A DNA stretch of 8,119 nt from Candidatus Rhodoferax bjergmarkensis (GCA_016708345.1 JADJFX010000039.1:1-8119), one strand, 5' to 3'. Positions 1 to 7,402 are shown, numbered from the stretch's first letter. Notes: generated from the sequence alone by a model not told the origin. Numbers and translations are program-made.

Positions 1-549
1 GCCCCGACAGGGCAGAAAACTAGGTTGATCAGGTCGGTCGTGCGTGGAAAAACCGCGCCGCGACTCGCAGTTGTCGCCATACTGGTCCGAGGAGTAGCCG
101 GCATGGGCGCGCTTTCGCCTTTGAAGCGGTCCAGCAAAAACATGTTCTTCTCGGGGTCGAAGAACTGCTCGATGGTCTTGACGCAATCAGCGACCGTCCC
201 TTGCGGTCGCGCCAAATACTGACAGTCTGGCGACCCAGTTCAATGGTAGTTTCCGGGCCGTCGGTACTGTGCCGGTTGTCAAAACTGATGCGAAAACCGT
301 CGGGGTGGGTTGCGCCCGGCTGCGATATCGACCGCAAACTGCTGAGGTGTTTTGCCGGCTTTTCGGCTACCGTCATGATCAGCGCCGTGCGTGTCGTCAG
401 CGCGGACAAAATCGACCGCATTGCCCTGCATGCGCTGGTAGCGCACCCAGATGTCGGCACCGGATGTATTCCGCGATGTGCCCGACGTGGGGGAAGTTTC
501 CACCGTTGGCGTAGGGCAGGGCGGTGGTGACGAATAGTTAGCGTGGGGT
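1..549 (-). pseudogene. metG: methionyl-tRNA synthetase, N-terminal part, frameshifted, runs off left edge
   Basis: MetG charges initiator and elongator tRNA-Met with methionine in the cytoplasm. Read on the minus strand, the opening peptide of this family (LFVTTALPYANG) is recoverable just inside 549, followed by a HIGH-type motif (NFPHVGHI) and then ADIWVRYQRMQGNAVDFVRA, DDTHGA, KAGKTPQQF, DGFRISFDN, STDGPE, EQFFDPEKNMFL, and near the left edge a degraded zinc-knuckle stretch ending TDLIN. These lie in order but in at least two reading frames, with an in-frame TAA in front of LFVTT. The start codon has decayed: an ACC stands where ATG is expected. A few residues are missing before DGFRISFDN. 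The KMSKS loop and anticodon-binding domain would lie left of the window. The sequence shows a non-functional copy; the cell must carry another metG. Family identity is secure and the exact 5' boundary is approximate. Confidence 0.85.
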
Positions 550-561
550 CGGGTGGGTTCG

Positions 562-958
562 TCACAGCCGATCAATCAGTTCGCGGGGAGTCAAAATGGT
601 GGTAAAGGTGTTTCAGGCTCAACAGGTCTTTGTCGCCAGAAACTAGGAAATCAATCGGGTGGCGGGTCAGCGCGAAGCGGTAAAATCATCGTTGGGGTCG
701 CGACAAACGGGTTCAAGGGTGGCTCAAAGATTAAGCTGGGGCGTTTGCCATGAAACTCACGCGAAGGCGTAGACCAGCCGGGCTCCATCAACCCGGCTGG
801 CGACCAGGATAGCACGAAACCACCGTCAGTTGCGGTTGACGCTCGCGGGTAACCCTCGCAATACCGCTCTCGCCACATCCGCCAGAGCTGGCACAGGCTG
901 GATTTAAGTGCTAAGCAGGCTGGAAAACAATGACGTTCGGGTCCAGCAGTAACTTCAC
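562..958 (-). pseudogene. PIN-domain toxin (VapC-like / putative PIN-family TA toxin), broken
   Basis: PIN toxins are Mg-dependent ribonucleases that cut RNA when freed from their antitoxin. A GTG start at 958 opens with VKLLLDPNVIVFQPA, the first beta strand with the first catalytic Asp (normally DTN, here DPN), and stops at a TAG after 15 residues. Downstream, in shifting frames, the family's C-terminal hallmarks are legible: CRDPNDD (acidic residues), DFLVSGDKDLLSLKHLYHHF, then TPRELIDRL and a TGA at 562. The span of about 132 codons equals a normal full-length PIN toxin, so the gene decayed by point changes and small indels rather than by a large deletion. The middle part (about 720-900) contains several stops and cannot be aligned by eye. 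It follows the antitoxin with overlapping reading frames, as usual for such pairs, and lies 12 bases from the metG remnant. Confidence 0.72.
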
Positions 959-1255
959 TGCAGCCTGCCCTGTTGCCTTTTTGGCGTGCGATGTCACGGC
1001 GTGCCTCTTTGACCATTGCGGTAGCTTCGTCCATGATTTCGTCTTCGGTGCGGCCTCAAAACCGCGTAAAAAAACTTGGCCAAGGCGCTCAAAATCATCG
1101 CTGTCCTGTTTCAAGGACTTGTCCAAAGCGATGTCGATCATAGCCGCGACTGGTTTGCCAGCTTTGGTAATCACCACTTCATCGTGTTTATACTGAACCT
1201 CGTTGAGCAATTCGCCTGGTTTTGGCGCGGTCATGGCGGTGGCTTCGCGTTGCAT
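958..1255 (-). pseudogene. Phd/YefM-family antitoxin, frameshifted
   Basis: Antitoxins of this family bind DNA through the N-terminal domain and neutralise the partner toxin with a disordered C-terminal tail. From ATG 1255 the protein reads MQREATAMTAPKPGELLNEV, then YKHDEVVITKAGKPVAAMID, the typical Phd fold core, and continues IALDKSLKQDSDDFERLGQ to about residue 60. The expected acidic/basic tail (DEIMDEATAMVKEARRDI, then ARQKGNRA) is present but in another frame, so one indel lies around 1030-1080. In the unshifted frame the antitoxin reads straight into the toxin's first residues, making an accidental fusion ORF. A GTGA sits at the toxin start, consistent with an ancestral stop/start overlap. 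The pair was probably autoregulated from the site just upstream. Identity of the N-terminal domain is strong. Loss of function is inferred from the frameshift plus the dead toxin. Confidence 0.78.
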
Positions 1256-1266
1256 GATTGGACTCC

Positions 1267-1312
1267 CAGTTGAGGGTAATTCTATCAGTTGAGGTAGTTC
1301 ACGGGGTGTCAA
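1267..1312 (-). promoter_or_regulatory. candidate promoter/operator of the toxin-antitoxin pair with repeated CAGTTGAGG
   Basis: Two perfect copies of CAGTTGAGG (plus strand, 1267-1275 and 1286-1294) start 19 bases apart, just upstream of the antitoxin ATG at 1255. On the minus strand an extended -10-like element, TGATAGAAT (1287-1279), lies between and partly within them. A TTGACA lies at 1312-1307, but its 22-base spacing to the -10 is too long for a standard sigma-70 pair. Tandem sites overlapping the -10 would suit autorepression by the antitoxin; this is inference. Confidence 0.4.
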
Positions 1313-1752
1313 GTGCCTGTCTGCAGCTTCACGCTGGTCGCATCGATGAAACGCAATCAGCCGGGTTTGATTCGGTATTTGGCAATAGTCACCACTTTGC
1401 CATCGCAATAGTGCATAGCACACTCCAAGCCCCAAAAATCCGACCCTTCTACCGCTGCCTAAAAACCGGGCCGGCCCGCAAACAAGGCTGGCGTGGCTTT
1501 TAGTGTTTGTGAACGGACATCACAAACCTAACCCACAGTCAGCAAGGGGCAAGTATTTTTAAATTCGCATGCCTTAGAGTTGCAGAAGAAAGCAATATCC
1601 CGTTTGTCGGCACTGCCGGGCGCATTTACTTCGTTGCCCTCGTTTGTTTTGCTGGCCAAACCGCGCTCAGGACGCCTCGCTGCATCCCGCCAGCGCCGCC
1701 CAAAGCGGTGAGAATCACTGGCCTGCAAGCGTTCACCGCGTTTGGGTAAACC
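1295..1752. other. stretch without a confident gene
   Basis: No family could be recognised here on either strand. On the minus strand a short coding-like frame from ATG 1416 to TGA 1357 reads MHYCDGKVVTIAKYRIKPG, followed in the same frame by LRFIDATSVKLQTGT and another stop. It could be the tail of a lost gene upstream of the toxin-antitoxin pair. The rest (about 1440-1752) is broken in all frames, and it contains no visible promoter or ribosome-binding site for the oxidoreductase gene that follows. Confidence 0.35.
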
Positions 1753-3294
1753 ATGAAAAATACTGATTCTTGTCACCGCCGCCGCTTTGGCCCCGGGCTT
1801 TTTCGCGCTGGGTTTGCACAAGTACCTGACGCTGGACGGCTGAAGGCCGGCTTGGGGCAGTTTGAGGCCAGCGCTCCGCGGCGCCCCTGACGGTGGGGCT
1901 GGCTTTTTTGCCGTGTATGTGGCTGCAACTGCCTTGTCCCCTACCGGAGCCTTGGTGCTGACGCTGGCGGCGGGGGCCTTGTTTGGGCTGGTCACGGGCA
2001 TTGATGGGCCTGACCCCGATTCGCACCTGGAGCTACTACTGGGTCAGCCAGGTGGGCATGCTGGCCGGCACACTGGTCTATGTCAACGCCGGTACCCAAC
2101 TGGACCAGATCACCAGTTTGTCGGGCATTGTGTCGCCCGGCGTTGCTGTCGTTCGCGCTGCTCGGGGTGTTTCCCATGCTGGCCAAGAAGTTCCTGGGCT
2201 TTTTGCAAAGCCGCCGGGTTTACGCCAAATGGCTGCGGCCCAAATCATTTGACCGCAATCTGGTGGTGATTGGTGGCGGTGCAGCGGGCCTAGTCAGCGC
2301 TTACATTGCGGCAGCGGTCAAGGCCAAAGTGACTTTGGTTGAAGCGCACAAGATGGGCGGCGATTGCCTGAACTACGGCTGCGTGCCGAGCAAGGCGCTC
2401 ATCAAATCGGCCCACATGGCCAACCAGATGCGCCATGCCGAAAACTATGGCCTGAGCGCCCTAGAACCCCAGTTCAGCTTCAGCAAAGTGATGGCCCGCG
2501 TGCATGCGGTCATTGCCGCCGTCGCACCCCCATGACAGTGTGGCGCGCTACACCGGCTGGGCGTGGAGGTGCTCCAAGGCTACGCAAAAATCGTCGATCC
2601 CTGGACCGTTGAGATCAAGCTCAATGACGGCGGCACACAACGCCTGACCACCCGCAGCATCGTCATCGCCGCCGGTGCCCGCCCGTTTGTGCCGCCACTG
2701 TCGGGTCTGGACGACGTGGGTTATGTGACCAGTGACACCTGTTTGGGACGAATTTGCCAGACTGGATGCGCCGCCGGCACGTCTGGTGGTGTTGGGCGGC
2801 GGCCCGATTGGCTGCGAACTGGCGCAGAGTTTTGCCCGCCTGGGCTCCAAGGTGACGCAGATCGAGATGGCACCGCGCATCATGATCCGTGTGCCGTGGG
2901 CCACCTTATCGAGCCGAAGTGGCCCGGGTGGGCCTCAATGAGCAGGATGCCAAAGAAAAAAACATCCCGTATGAAGTCACGAAGTACGGTATTGACGACC
3001 TGGACCGCGCCATTGCCGATGGCACCGCGCACGGCTTTGTCAAAGTGCTGACCGTGCCCGGCAAAGACCGCATTCTGGGTGTCACCATTGTGGGCGAACA
3101 CGCTGGCGACCTGCTGGCTGAATTCGTGCTGGCCATGAAGCACGGTCTGGGCCTGAACAAAATTCTGGGCACCATCCACACCTACCGACCTTGGCGAAGC
3201 CAACAAATATGCGGCCGGGAATGGAAGCGTGCCCATGCACCCCACAAAGTGCTGGCCCTGCTGGGGCGTTTTTCATACGTGGATGCGGGGCTGA
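1753..3294 (+). pseudogene. TVP38/VTT membrane domain fused to FAD-dependent pyridine nucleotide-disulfide oxidoreductase (mercuric-reductase-like), with two internal deletions
   Basis: Intact homologues join an N-terminal polytopic VTT (TVP38/TMEM64) domain to a flavoprotein disulfide reductase. The substrate is not established, and the CC-tail of true MerA is not expected. Starting at ATG 1753, shifted frames give LILVTAAALA, KYLTLDGLKAGLGQFEA, VYVAATALS and LTLAAGALFGLVTG. The text then jumps to LMGLTPIRTWSYYWVSQVG and TLVYVNAGTQLDQ, so roughly 50-60 residues of the VTT core are gone. The oxidoreductase part is well preserved: NLVVIGGGAAGLVSAYIAAA (FAD Rossmann motif), GGDCLNYGCVPSKALI (redox-active CxxxxC pair), IVIAAGARPFVP, LVVLGGGPIGCELAQSFARL (NAD Rossmann motif) and APRIMIR. 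A second jump at about 2890 leads directly to VPWATLIEP, removing an estimated 130-150 residues. The dimerisation domain then reads GFVKVLTVPGKDRILGVTIV to HTWMRG and TGA 3294, again with frameshifts near 2540, 2740, 2890, 2930, 3185 and 3270. Clearly non-functional. Confidence 0.88.
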
Positions 3295-3318
3295 AAGAAA
3301 CTCTTATCAGGACAGGCA

Positions 3319-3435
3319 TTAGGGCATCAGCGGGTCGATGTGAGGCTTGACCGCGACGCTCCAATCCATGCGCAAGACGCCGGGTTTATGCATAGAAATA
3401 GTGCCTTTGCGCACGCCTGGCGTGCGCAGGTAGTT
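3319..3435 (-). pseudogene. 5'-truncated gene tail of unknown family, cut at the IS boundary
   Basis: Directly outside the left end of the insertion sequence, the minus strand is open and reads NYLRTPGVRKGTIS, MHKPGVLRMDW, SVAVKPHIDPLMP and a TAA at 3321-3319. The amino-acid composition looks coding, and the frame enters from the insertion sequence without a start of its own; an internal ATG at 3393 lacks a Shine-Dalgarno sequence. I do not recognise the family. It converges on the oxidoreductase remnant, with 24 bases between the two stops. The simplest reading is the C-terminus of a gene whose 5' part was removed by, or lies beyond, the insertion sequence; I could not find a convincing continuation on the other side. 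The 21-base palindrome at 3408-3428 lies inside this frame (LRTPGVR). Confidence 0.4.
3408..3428. repeat. perfect 21-base palindrome beside the IS left end
   Basis: TGCGCACGCC is followed by a single T and then its exact reverse complement. There is no T-run after it on either strand, so it is not a typical intrinsic terminator. It ends eight bases before the insertion sequence starts and may have been the structural feature near which the element inserted. TAGTGCCT, the outer end of the element's terminal repeat, also occurs at 3399-3406 on the far side of the palindrome. Confidence 0.6.
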
Positions 3436-3460
3436 AGTGCCTGACCGAAAACCCCCATTT
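3436..3460 (+). repeat. left terminal inverted repeat of the ISNCY-type element
   Basis: AGTGCCTGACCGAAAA followed by CCCCCATTT. It matches the reverse complement of the right end except for one transition (C/T at base 6) and one extra C in the C-run. Similarity fades after ATTT. Confidence 0.8.
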
Positions 3461-3639
3461 TTCAAAAACGATCCTGCTTAAAATACAGGCGCATAGGGTT
3501 TACCCTTGGTATTTTTTGGCATCATTTTTGACAAACTTCCCCCGCCATCCGTGTCGCACGAATTTGATCAAATCGCACCCGAGCTTCATCCCAGAATCTC
3601 ACAATTCTGATCGCAAAACCTGATGCTGGTGCGCGTTTG

Positions 3640-5141
3640 CTACGCCGCGAGCTTGGGTGGCTTGTACCTTTGGGCATAGTTGCTTTTTCGCTCTTCTCGC
3701 TGCACGTCTTGCTGCCACACAATCGCACCAATGCGGTGAATGTTTCGCGCCAACACCGCCAGCGCCACATAACGCTTGAAGCCATCAATGCCGTGATCGC
3801 GGCATACATCCAAACCATGCACCTCCAAGGCATTGATGGCAGACTCCACCGCAGAGTGCGCCCGGCGCGCTTTGACGAAATCAGGGGCTTGTTCTTCTTC
3901 TTTGGCCTGTTGGCTTAGCTTGCCCTTTCTGGGCATGACCACCTGCTTGAGATGTTCTTTCAAGGCAATCTGGTTTGCACTGGTGTGAAAGCCTTTGTCA
4001 AAGCTGCAAACATTGAGTTTTGGGAAGCGCTTTTTGGTCTGGGTGACCATCTCCACGGTGACTTGATCGTCGGTTTGTTGCTGCACCACTTGGTGGTACA
4101 AGATGAACTGGTGCTGGTCTTCCAGAATGCACACCTTGACGCCGAACTCCACGGGAACTCCCGCCTTGCCTTTGCTGATCCACTCGGTGTGGGGTTGGAA
4201 GATGGAGAAGACTTTCTCTGCGTGAGGGATGACTTCACCGCGAATCACGCGACGCTCAATTTGATTGATCTGGCGCTGTGCGTGGGCCATGAAGCCTTCG
4301 ATCTCCAGTTTTGTGATCAGATCAAGGGGATTACCCAATCCTTGCGCGGTGATGGTGGCCAGTGTCTGGCCGACTTTGTCGAGGTAGCTTTGAGCCACAT
4401 TCAGATACGTTTGGTGGGCTTGGATGATTAGTAGCTGGTTCTTTTCGATTTGATCCGGGGTCTTGGCGTTGCTGCGTTTTTGTTCTGCGCGGTGCGCATG
4501 GCTTGTTTGACTTGACGCAGGTTGAAAGCCGATTGGCGCCAGTCGCTCATGCCCCGCTCGTCGCACCACTGTGCTGTCAATGTGATGCTCTTGCGCATGG
4601 CATCCCACAGCAGGTTGATGTCGGTGGGGTAATGAACGTGGGTCTCAAGTACAAAGGAGTCGCAGCGCCCACGCAGGGCTTCGTCTGGACTTTTTTTTAC
4701 CAGTATGTGGCCTGCTGCGACGACGAGTTGGTTGATCTGGTCGAGCAGCTCCGGGGTGAGCAGTCTGACGTTGTCTTTGAGGGTCTGGAAGTGGTAGGTC
4801 ACATCATCAAATGCACCGTGTCCGAGCATTTCGCGCAGGGTGTTGTGGTGGTTCACGAGTTCTTGCAGGCGGTCGTAGTCGCAGTTCAGATCCAGGCGAA
4901 TGACACCGCACACCAAGATACTCCACAGGGTCATGCCGGGGCGGCCATTGGTTTTGCTGACTTCTGGGGAGATATTGGCATCGAGCAACGCGAAGATCGA
5001 AGTTCGCAGCGCCAAGTTGGTGTAGATGAACTGCAGGCCGCGAAGGATTTTGGGGATGTCGTCGCGTGATTTGAGATCAAAACGCATCTTGGAGATGTCA
5101 ACTTCACCGATGGTCATTTGTTCGTTCTGGGCGACGCGCAT
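3640..5141 (-). pseudogene. ISNCY-family (ISDol1-like) DDE transposase, single frameshift
   Basis: This is the transposase for the surrounding element. ATG 5141 is preceded by AGAGAGA nine bases upstream, a credible ribosome-binding site. The first part (to about residue 222) has RVAQNEQMTIGEVDIS, the helix-rich N-terminal domain with NGRPGMTLW (residues 65-73), DYDRLQELVNHHNTLREMLG, then CDSFVLETHVHYPTD with the likely first catalytic Asp at 161. At a run of five A (plus-strand T-run 4477-4481) the frame must change by -1; one more A would restore a single protein of about 500 residues. The second part, read to TAG 3640, contains VEFGVKVCILEDQHQF, NVCSFDKGFHTSANQ (second Asp), then RRAHSAVESAINALEVHGLD (catalytic Glu) and ends QRYKPPKLAA. 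In the unshifted frame translation stops at 4428. It could be a disabled copy, programmed slippage or a homopolymer sequencing error. The heptamer C AAA AAC is close to, but not, the classical slippery site. Confidence 0.88.
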
Positions 5142-5236
5142 GGGGTGATTTCTCTCTTGAAACGATGCCGTTTTTGAAGTCGCTATTTTACTTTTTTGCA
5201 GTCAAAAAGCATAGCAAAATTCTGCAAATATGCTGA

Positions 5237-5407
5237 CTATTTGGAGTGGTTTTTGGCCTCAATGGATGGCACCCAATGCAACGAAGATTTACCTTCAAAG
5301 TCGCCAGAACCCCATGTATCGGCTAAAAACCGCTCGTAAAAGGCGCAATCGGGAAAATCTTCGTTGGTGAAATCAATTGCCCACCATTGGGGAAATGGGG
5401 TTTTCGG
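5237..5407 (-). other. coding-like open frame in the right subterminal region of the IS, no ATG
   Basis: Between the right terminal repeat and the transposase start, the minus strand holds 56 codons free of stops, from just after a TGA at 5410-5408 to TAG 5239-5237. It includes QWWAIDFTNEDFPDCAFYER, FLADTWGSGDFEG and KSSLHWVPSIEAK. The mixed, acidic and aromatic composition looks like real protein rather than chance. There is no ATG, GTG or TTG in the frame, and its first codons overlap the inverted repeat. It may be a captured gene fragment or a remnant passenger ORF of the element. Function unknown. Confidence 0.3.
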
Positions 5408-5416
5408 TCAAGCACT
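5393..5416 (-). repeat. right terminal inverted repeat of the ISNCY-type element
   Basis: The minus strand reads AGTGCTTGACCGAAAA then CCCCATTT, matching the left repeat with one mismatch and a one-base gap. It marks the right boundary of the element at 5416. Confidence 0.8.
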
Positions 5417-5481
5417 GGTTATCAATTCAAAGTGAATGAGTGTCTGCAGATGGCCTGTCAAGCCATACCAAGCGGATATAA

Positions 5482-5497
5482 CTGGATATAAAAACAG
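5482..5497 (+). promoter_or_regulatory. LexA (SOS) box-like operator
   Basis: CTGGATATAAAAACAG has the CTG-N10-CAG architecture with an AT-rich alternating core, and it is flanked by A and T to extend the dyad (ACTG...CAGT). That matches the known LexA consensus at all six outer bases and at seven of ten core positions. It sits only five bases from the ATG at 5502, too close for a normal leader, so the SOS gene it once served appears to have been replaced by the IS91-related sequence. Upstream (5417-5481) holds no recognisable gene. Confidence 0.55.
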
Positions 5498-5501
5498 TAA
5501 C

Positions 5502-7162
5502 ATGGGTGCGCAGCCCGGCCAATACGCTCGCTCTGGCGCTGCACCCTGCCTATCGCCGCCCGTACCGCGCAAGCCTCCTCACCACCCGCACGCGGGTGGG
5601 GCGGCAGGTTGCCAATCGGGCAACAAATCCAAACTCTACAACCCGCACCACCCTGAGCGAACCCTGCTCTGCAAACCATAGCCGAGCACTTTGAGACTGG
5701 TTTGAGTTGGCCCGGCGCAGGCCAGTTCGACGGGCAGGGCGATACCACACCCCAAAGCCTATGTCCGCCAAACGCTTCCGCAAATATCTGGAATGCGGCA
5801 TCTTTGCCCACGGCTGCCAGAGCACAGTGTGACGACTGCAGCCACGACTACTTTGTGGCCCCCCCTTACCAAAGGCCGTGGCGTGTGCCCCTCGTGCAAC
5901 ACCGGCGTATGGTGGAGACGGCGGCACACCTCACGGACACGTCTTCCCTCCTGCCGGTGCGCCAGTGGGTGCTATCGGTGCCAAAGCAGCTGCGCTACTT
6001 CACATGCAGCAGGGCGGGCCGGCTGGGCATGGTGCTGCGTATTTTCTGCGGGGTCATCGCGCAGAAGCCTGCAGACCCACAGCCCCGGTGCGGCAGCACA
6101 GGTGAACAAGGCCGCCCTGCACATCGGGGCCCATCAGCCTTTATCCCACCGATTCGGCTCCAGCCGGAACCAGCATGTGCATTTCCCGTCTGCGTGGTCG
6201 ATGGGGTGATTGAGGCGGTGGCGGGCGAGGGGGGACGCGGATGTTCCTCCAGCCCCTGCGCCGAGGGGCGTCATCTTCCACCGGCCGGAGCGCCATCGAT
6301 GCGGATGCCGTTGCCCCAGGTACGGACCACCCTGCAAAACGCATCCTGCGCCTTCGTCCGCTCGGGGCCTGCTGGAGAGTTGTGACGCCAAAAGACATGC
6401 TGGCCTCACGCACTGCGGCTTCTCCCGATGAATCACCGGGGTGCAAGCCATCAAGCTACGACCGCGCTGCGCTGGAGCGCTTACTGCCTTCTGCGCCCGC
6501 CCGCCCTTTGCCATGGACCGCGCTTCCGCGAGGCGCTGCCCCTGATGTTGCCGCTGCGACAGCGCAGCGACCTGATGACAAGCGCGGTGCCGGCGGGCGA
6601 AATCACCCTCCCACCGCTGGAGCCCCGATCGAGCGCCCGCCCAGCCGGTGCCCGCCACCACACGCATCGGCACCGCTACTTTGGTGTACTGGCCCCGGAA
6701 TTCGCCGCTCAGGGCTGCGGTCACAACGCAGCACCGGCCCACCCGGCCACGGCACGGCCGAGCACCACAGCAGGAGGGTGCTGGTGTAATGGCACCGCTG
6801 GGCAGCAATGTGCTCCAGGCCAGAGCGGGCCTGCAGAGGCCAGTGCCGCCCAAGCGCCAGCGCACTACCTGTGGGCCGTTTTGATCGCCCGCGACCCACG
6901 AGTTTTCCCGCTGCTGTGCCCAAAGTGCGGTGGCCAGATGCGTCAGATTGCGTTCATTACCGAGGGGCACGCAGATCAAGAAGATTCTGAACCACATCGG
7001 GGTGAAGTCTGATCCCCGCACATCTCCCCGGCACGCGGGCCACCGCTGTGGGAGGACGGTGGTGATGCGCAGACGGTGAAGGGGTGCAAAGCAGGTCAGG
7101 TTGGGATTTATGGAGAACAACCAGCCCCCATTTACGAGGTAGACCAGCGCATCAGTTGGTGA
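5502..7162 (+). pseudogene. IS91-family transposase (HUH/Y2 rolling-circle type), heavily frameshifted
   Basis: IS91 transposases move elements by rolling-circle transposition using an HUH relaxase fold. Fragments appear in family order across all three frames: HPAYRRPYR, NPHHPERTLLCK, IAEHFETGLS, AGQFDGQGD, then the N-terminal zinc-binding domain RAQCDDCSHDYFVA and KGRGVCPSCNT with RRMVETAAHLTD, LPVRQWVLSVPKQLRYF, GMVLRIF, HRFGSSRNQHVHF (the H-x-H metal motif), CVVDGVIEAVAGEG, then DAVAPGTDHPAKRILR, LLESCDAKDMLA, DRAALERLL, HRHRYFGVLAP and NSPLRAAVTTQ, APAHYLWAVLIAR, VFPLLCPKCGGQMRQIAFIT with KKILNHIGV, and the tail PAPIYEVDQRISW ending at TGA 7162. The length is near full size for the family, so decay is mostly by small indels. 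The region is visibly richer in G and C than its neighbours. The start is approximate: ATG 5502 is the first in-range ATG, but the frame breaks soon after. Confidence 0.85.
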
Positions 7163-7402
7163 ATGGGCGAAGCGACGACTTTGGATCGCTGCGGGGTGAC
7201 CTCCGCATGACGCACCCGCAGCAGCGCTATGAAGGCTCTGGCGACGGTGCATTTTGCTGGTGAAGCAGCAACGCGGGCAAGAAACTCAGGGTTTTCACGG
7301 GGCTCGAAAGGCTATACCGGGGCGCGATACTTCACGGCCTAGGGCAGTTGGGCCTGGCCTATCCGTCCGCAGTGAGTTAATCAAGCACCATTTCCGGGCC
7401 TG
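7163..7402 (+). other. IS91 downstream flank without a recognised gene
   Basis: This stretch follows the IS91-type stop and would be expected to contain the element's 3' terminus (oriIS/terIS), but I could not identify a definite end. All frames are broken. It is followed by the integrase-like frame. Confidence 0.3.

Larger units (their letters stand above)
3436..5416 (-). mobile_element. ISNCY-type (ISDol1-like) insertion sequence with terminal inverted repeats
   Basis: The element is bounded by imperfect inverted repeats of 24-25 bases and contains one transposase gene on the minus strand, occupying about three quarters of its length. About 200 bases lie between the transposase stop and the left repeat, and about 250 between the right repeat and the transposase start. 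Both subterminal regions hold short coding-like frames on the transposase strand. No clear target-site duplication is visible: the left flank ends GTAGTT and the right flank begins GGTTAT. Either the duplication is short and diverged, or the flanks have rearranged since insertion. The element is much better preserved than its surroundings, so it is probably the most recent arrival. The group assignment comes from recall of the transposase family. Confidence 0.82.

Noticed and set aside
1528..2026. Minus-strand frames of 157 and 97 codons
   Set aside because: Their right half is antisense to the VTT domain. A short CNSKACEFKNTCP stretch faintly recalls a rhodanese-type active-site loop, but the flanking sequence gives no support.
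2548..3245. Minus-strand frames of 118 and 121 codons
   Set aside because: They are antisense to the well-identified oxidoreductase and carry no family motif.
3952..5069. Long plus-strand frames at 3952-4431 and 4503-5069
   Set aside because: They are antisense shadows of the ISNCY transposase, which has clear motifs and a ribosome-binding site on the minus strand.
3430..5422. Target-site duplication for the IS
   Set aside because: GTAGTT on the left and GGTTAT on the right share only GTT-like bases at different offsets, not a convincing duplication.
6134..7252. 372-codon open frame on the minus strand
   Set aside because: It lies antisense to the IS91-type transposase in GC-rich DNA, where long spurious frames are common. 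The opposite strand carries recognisable motifs in family order, and this frame shows none.
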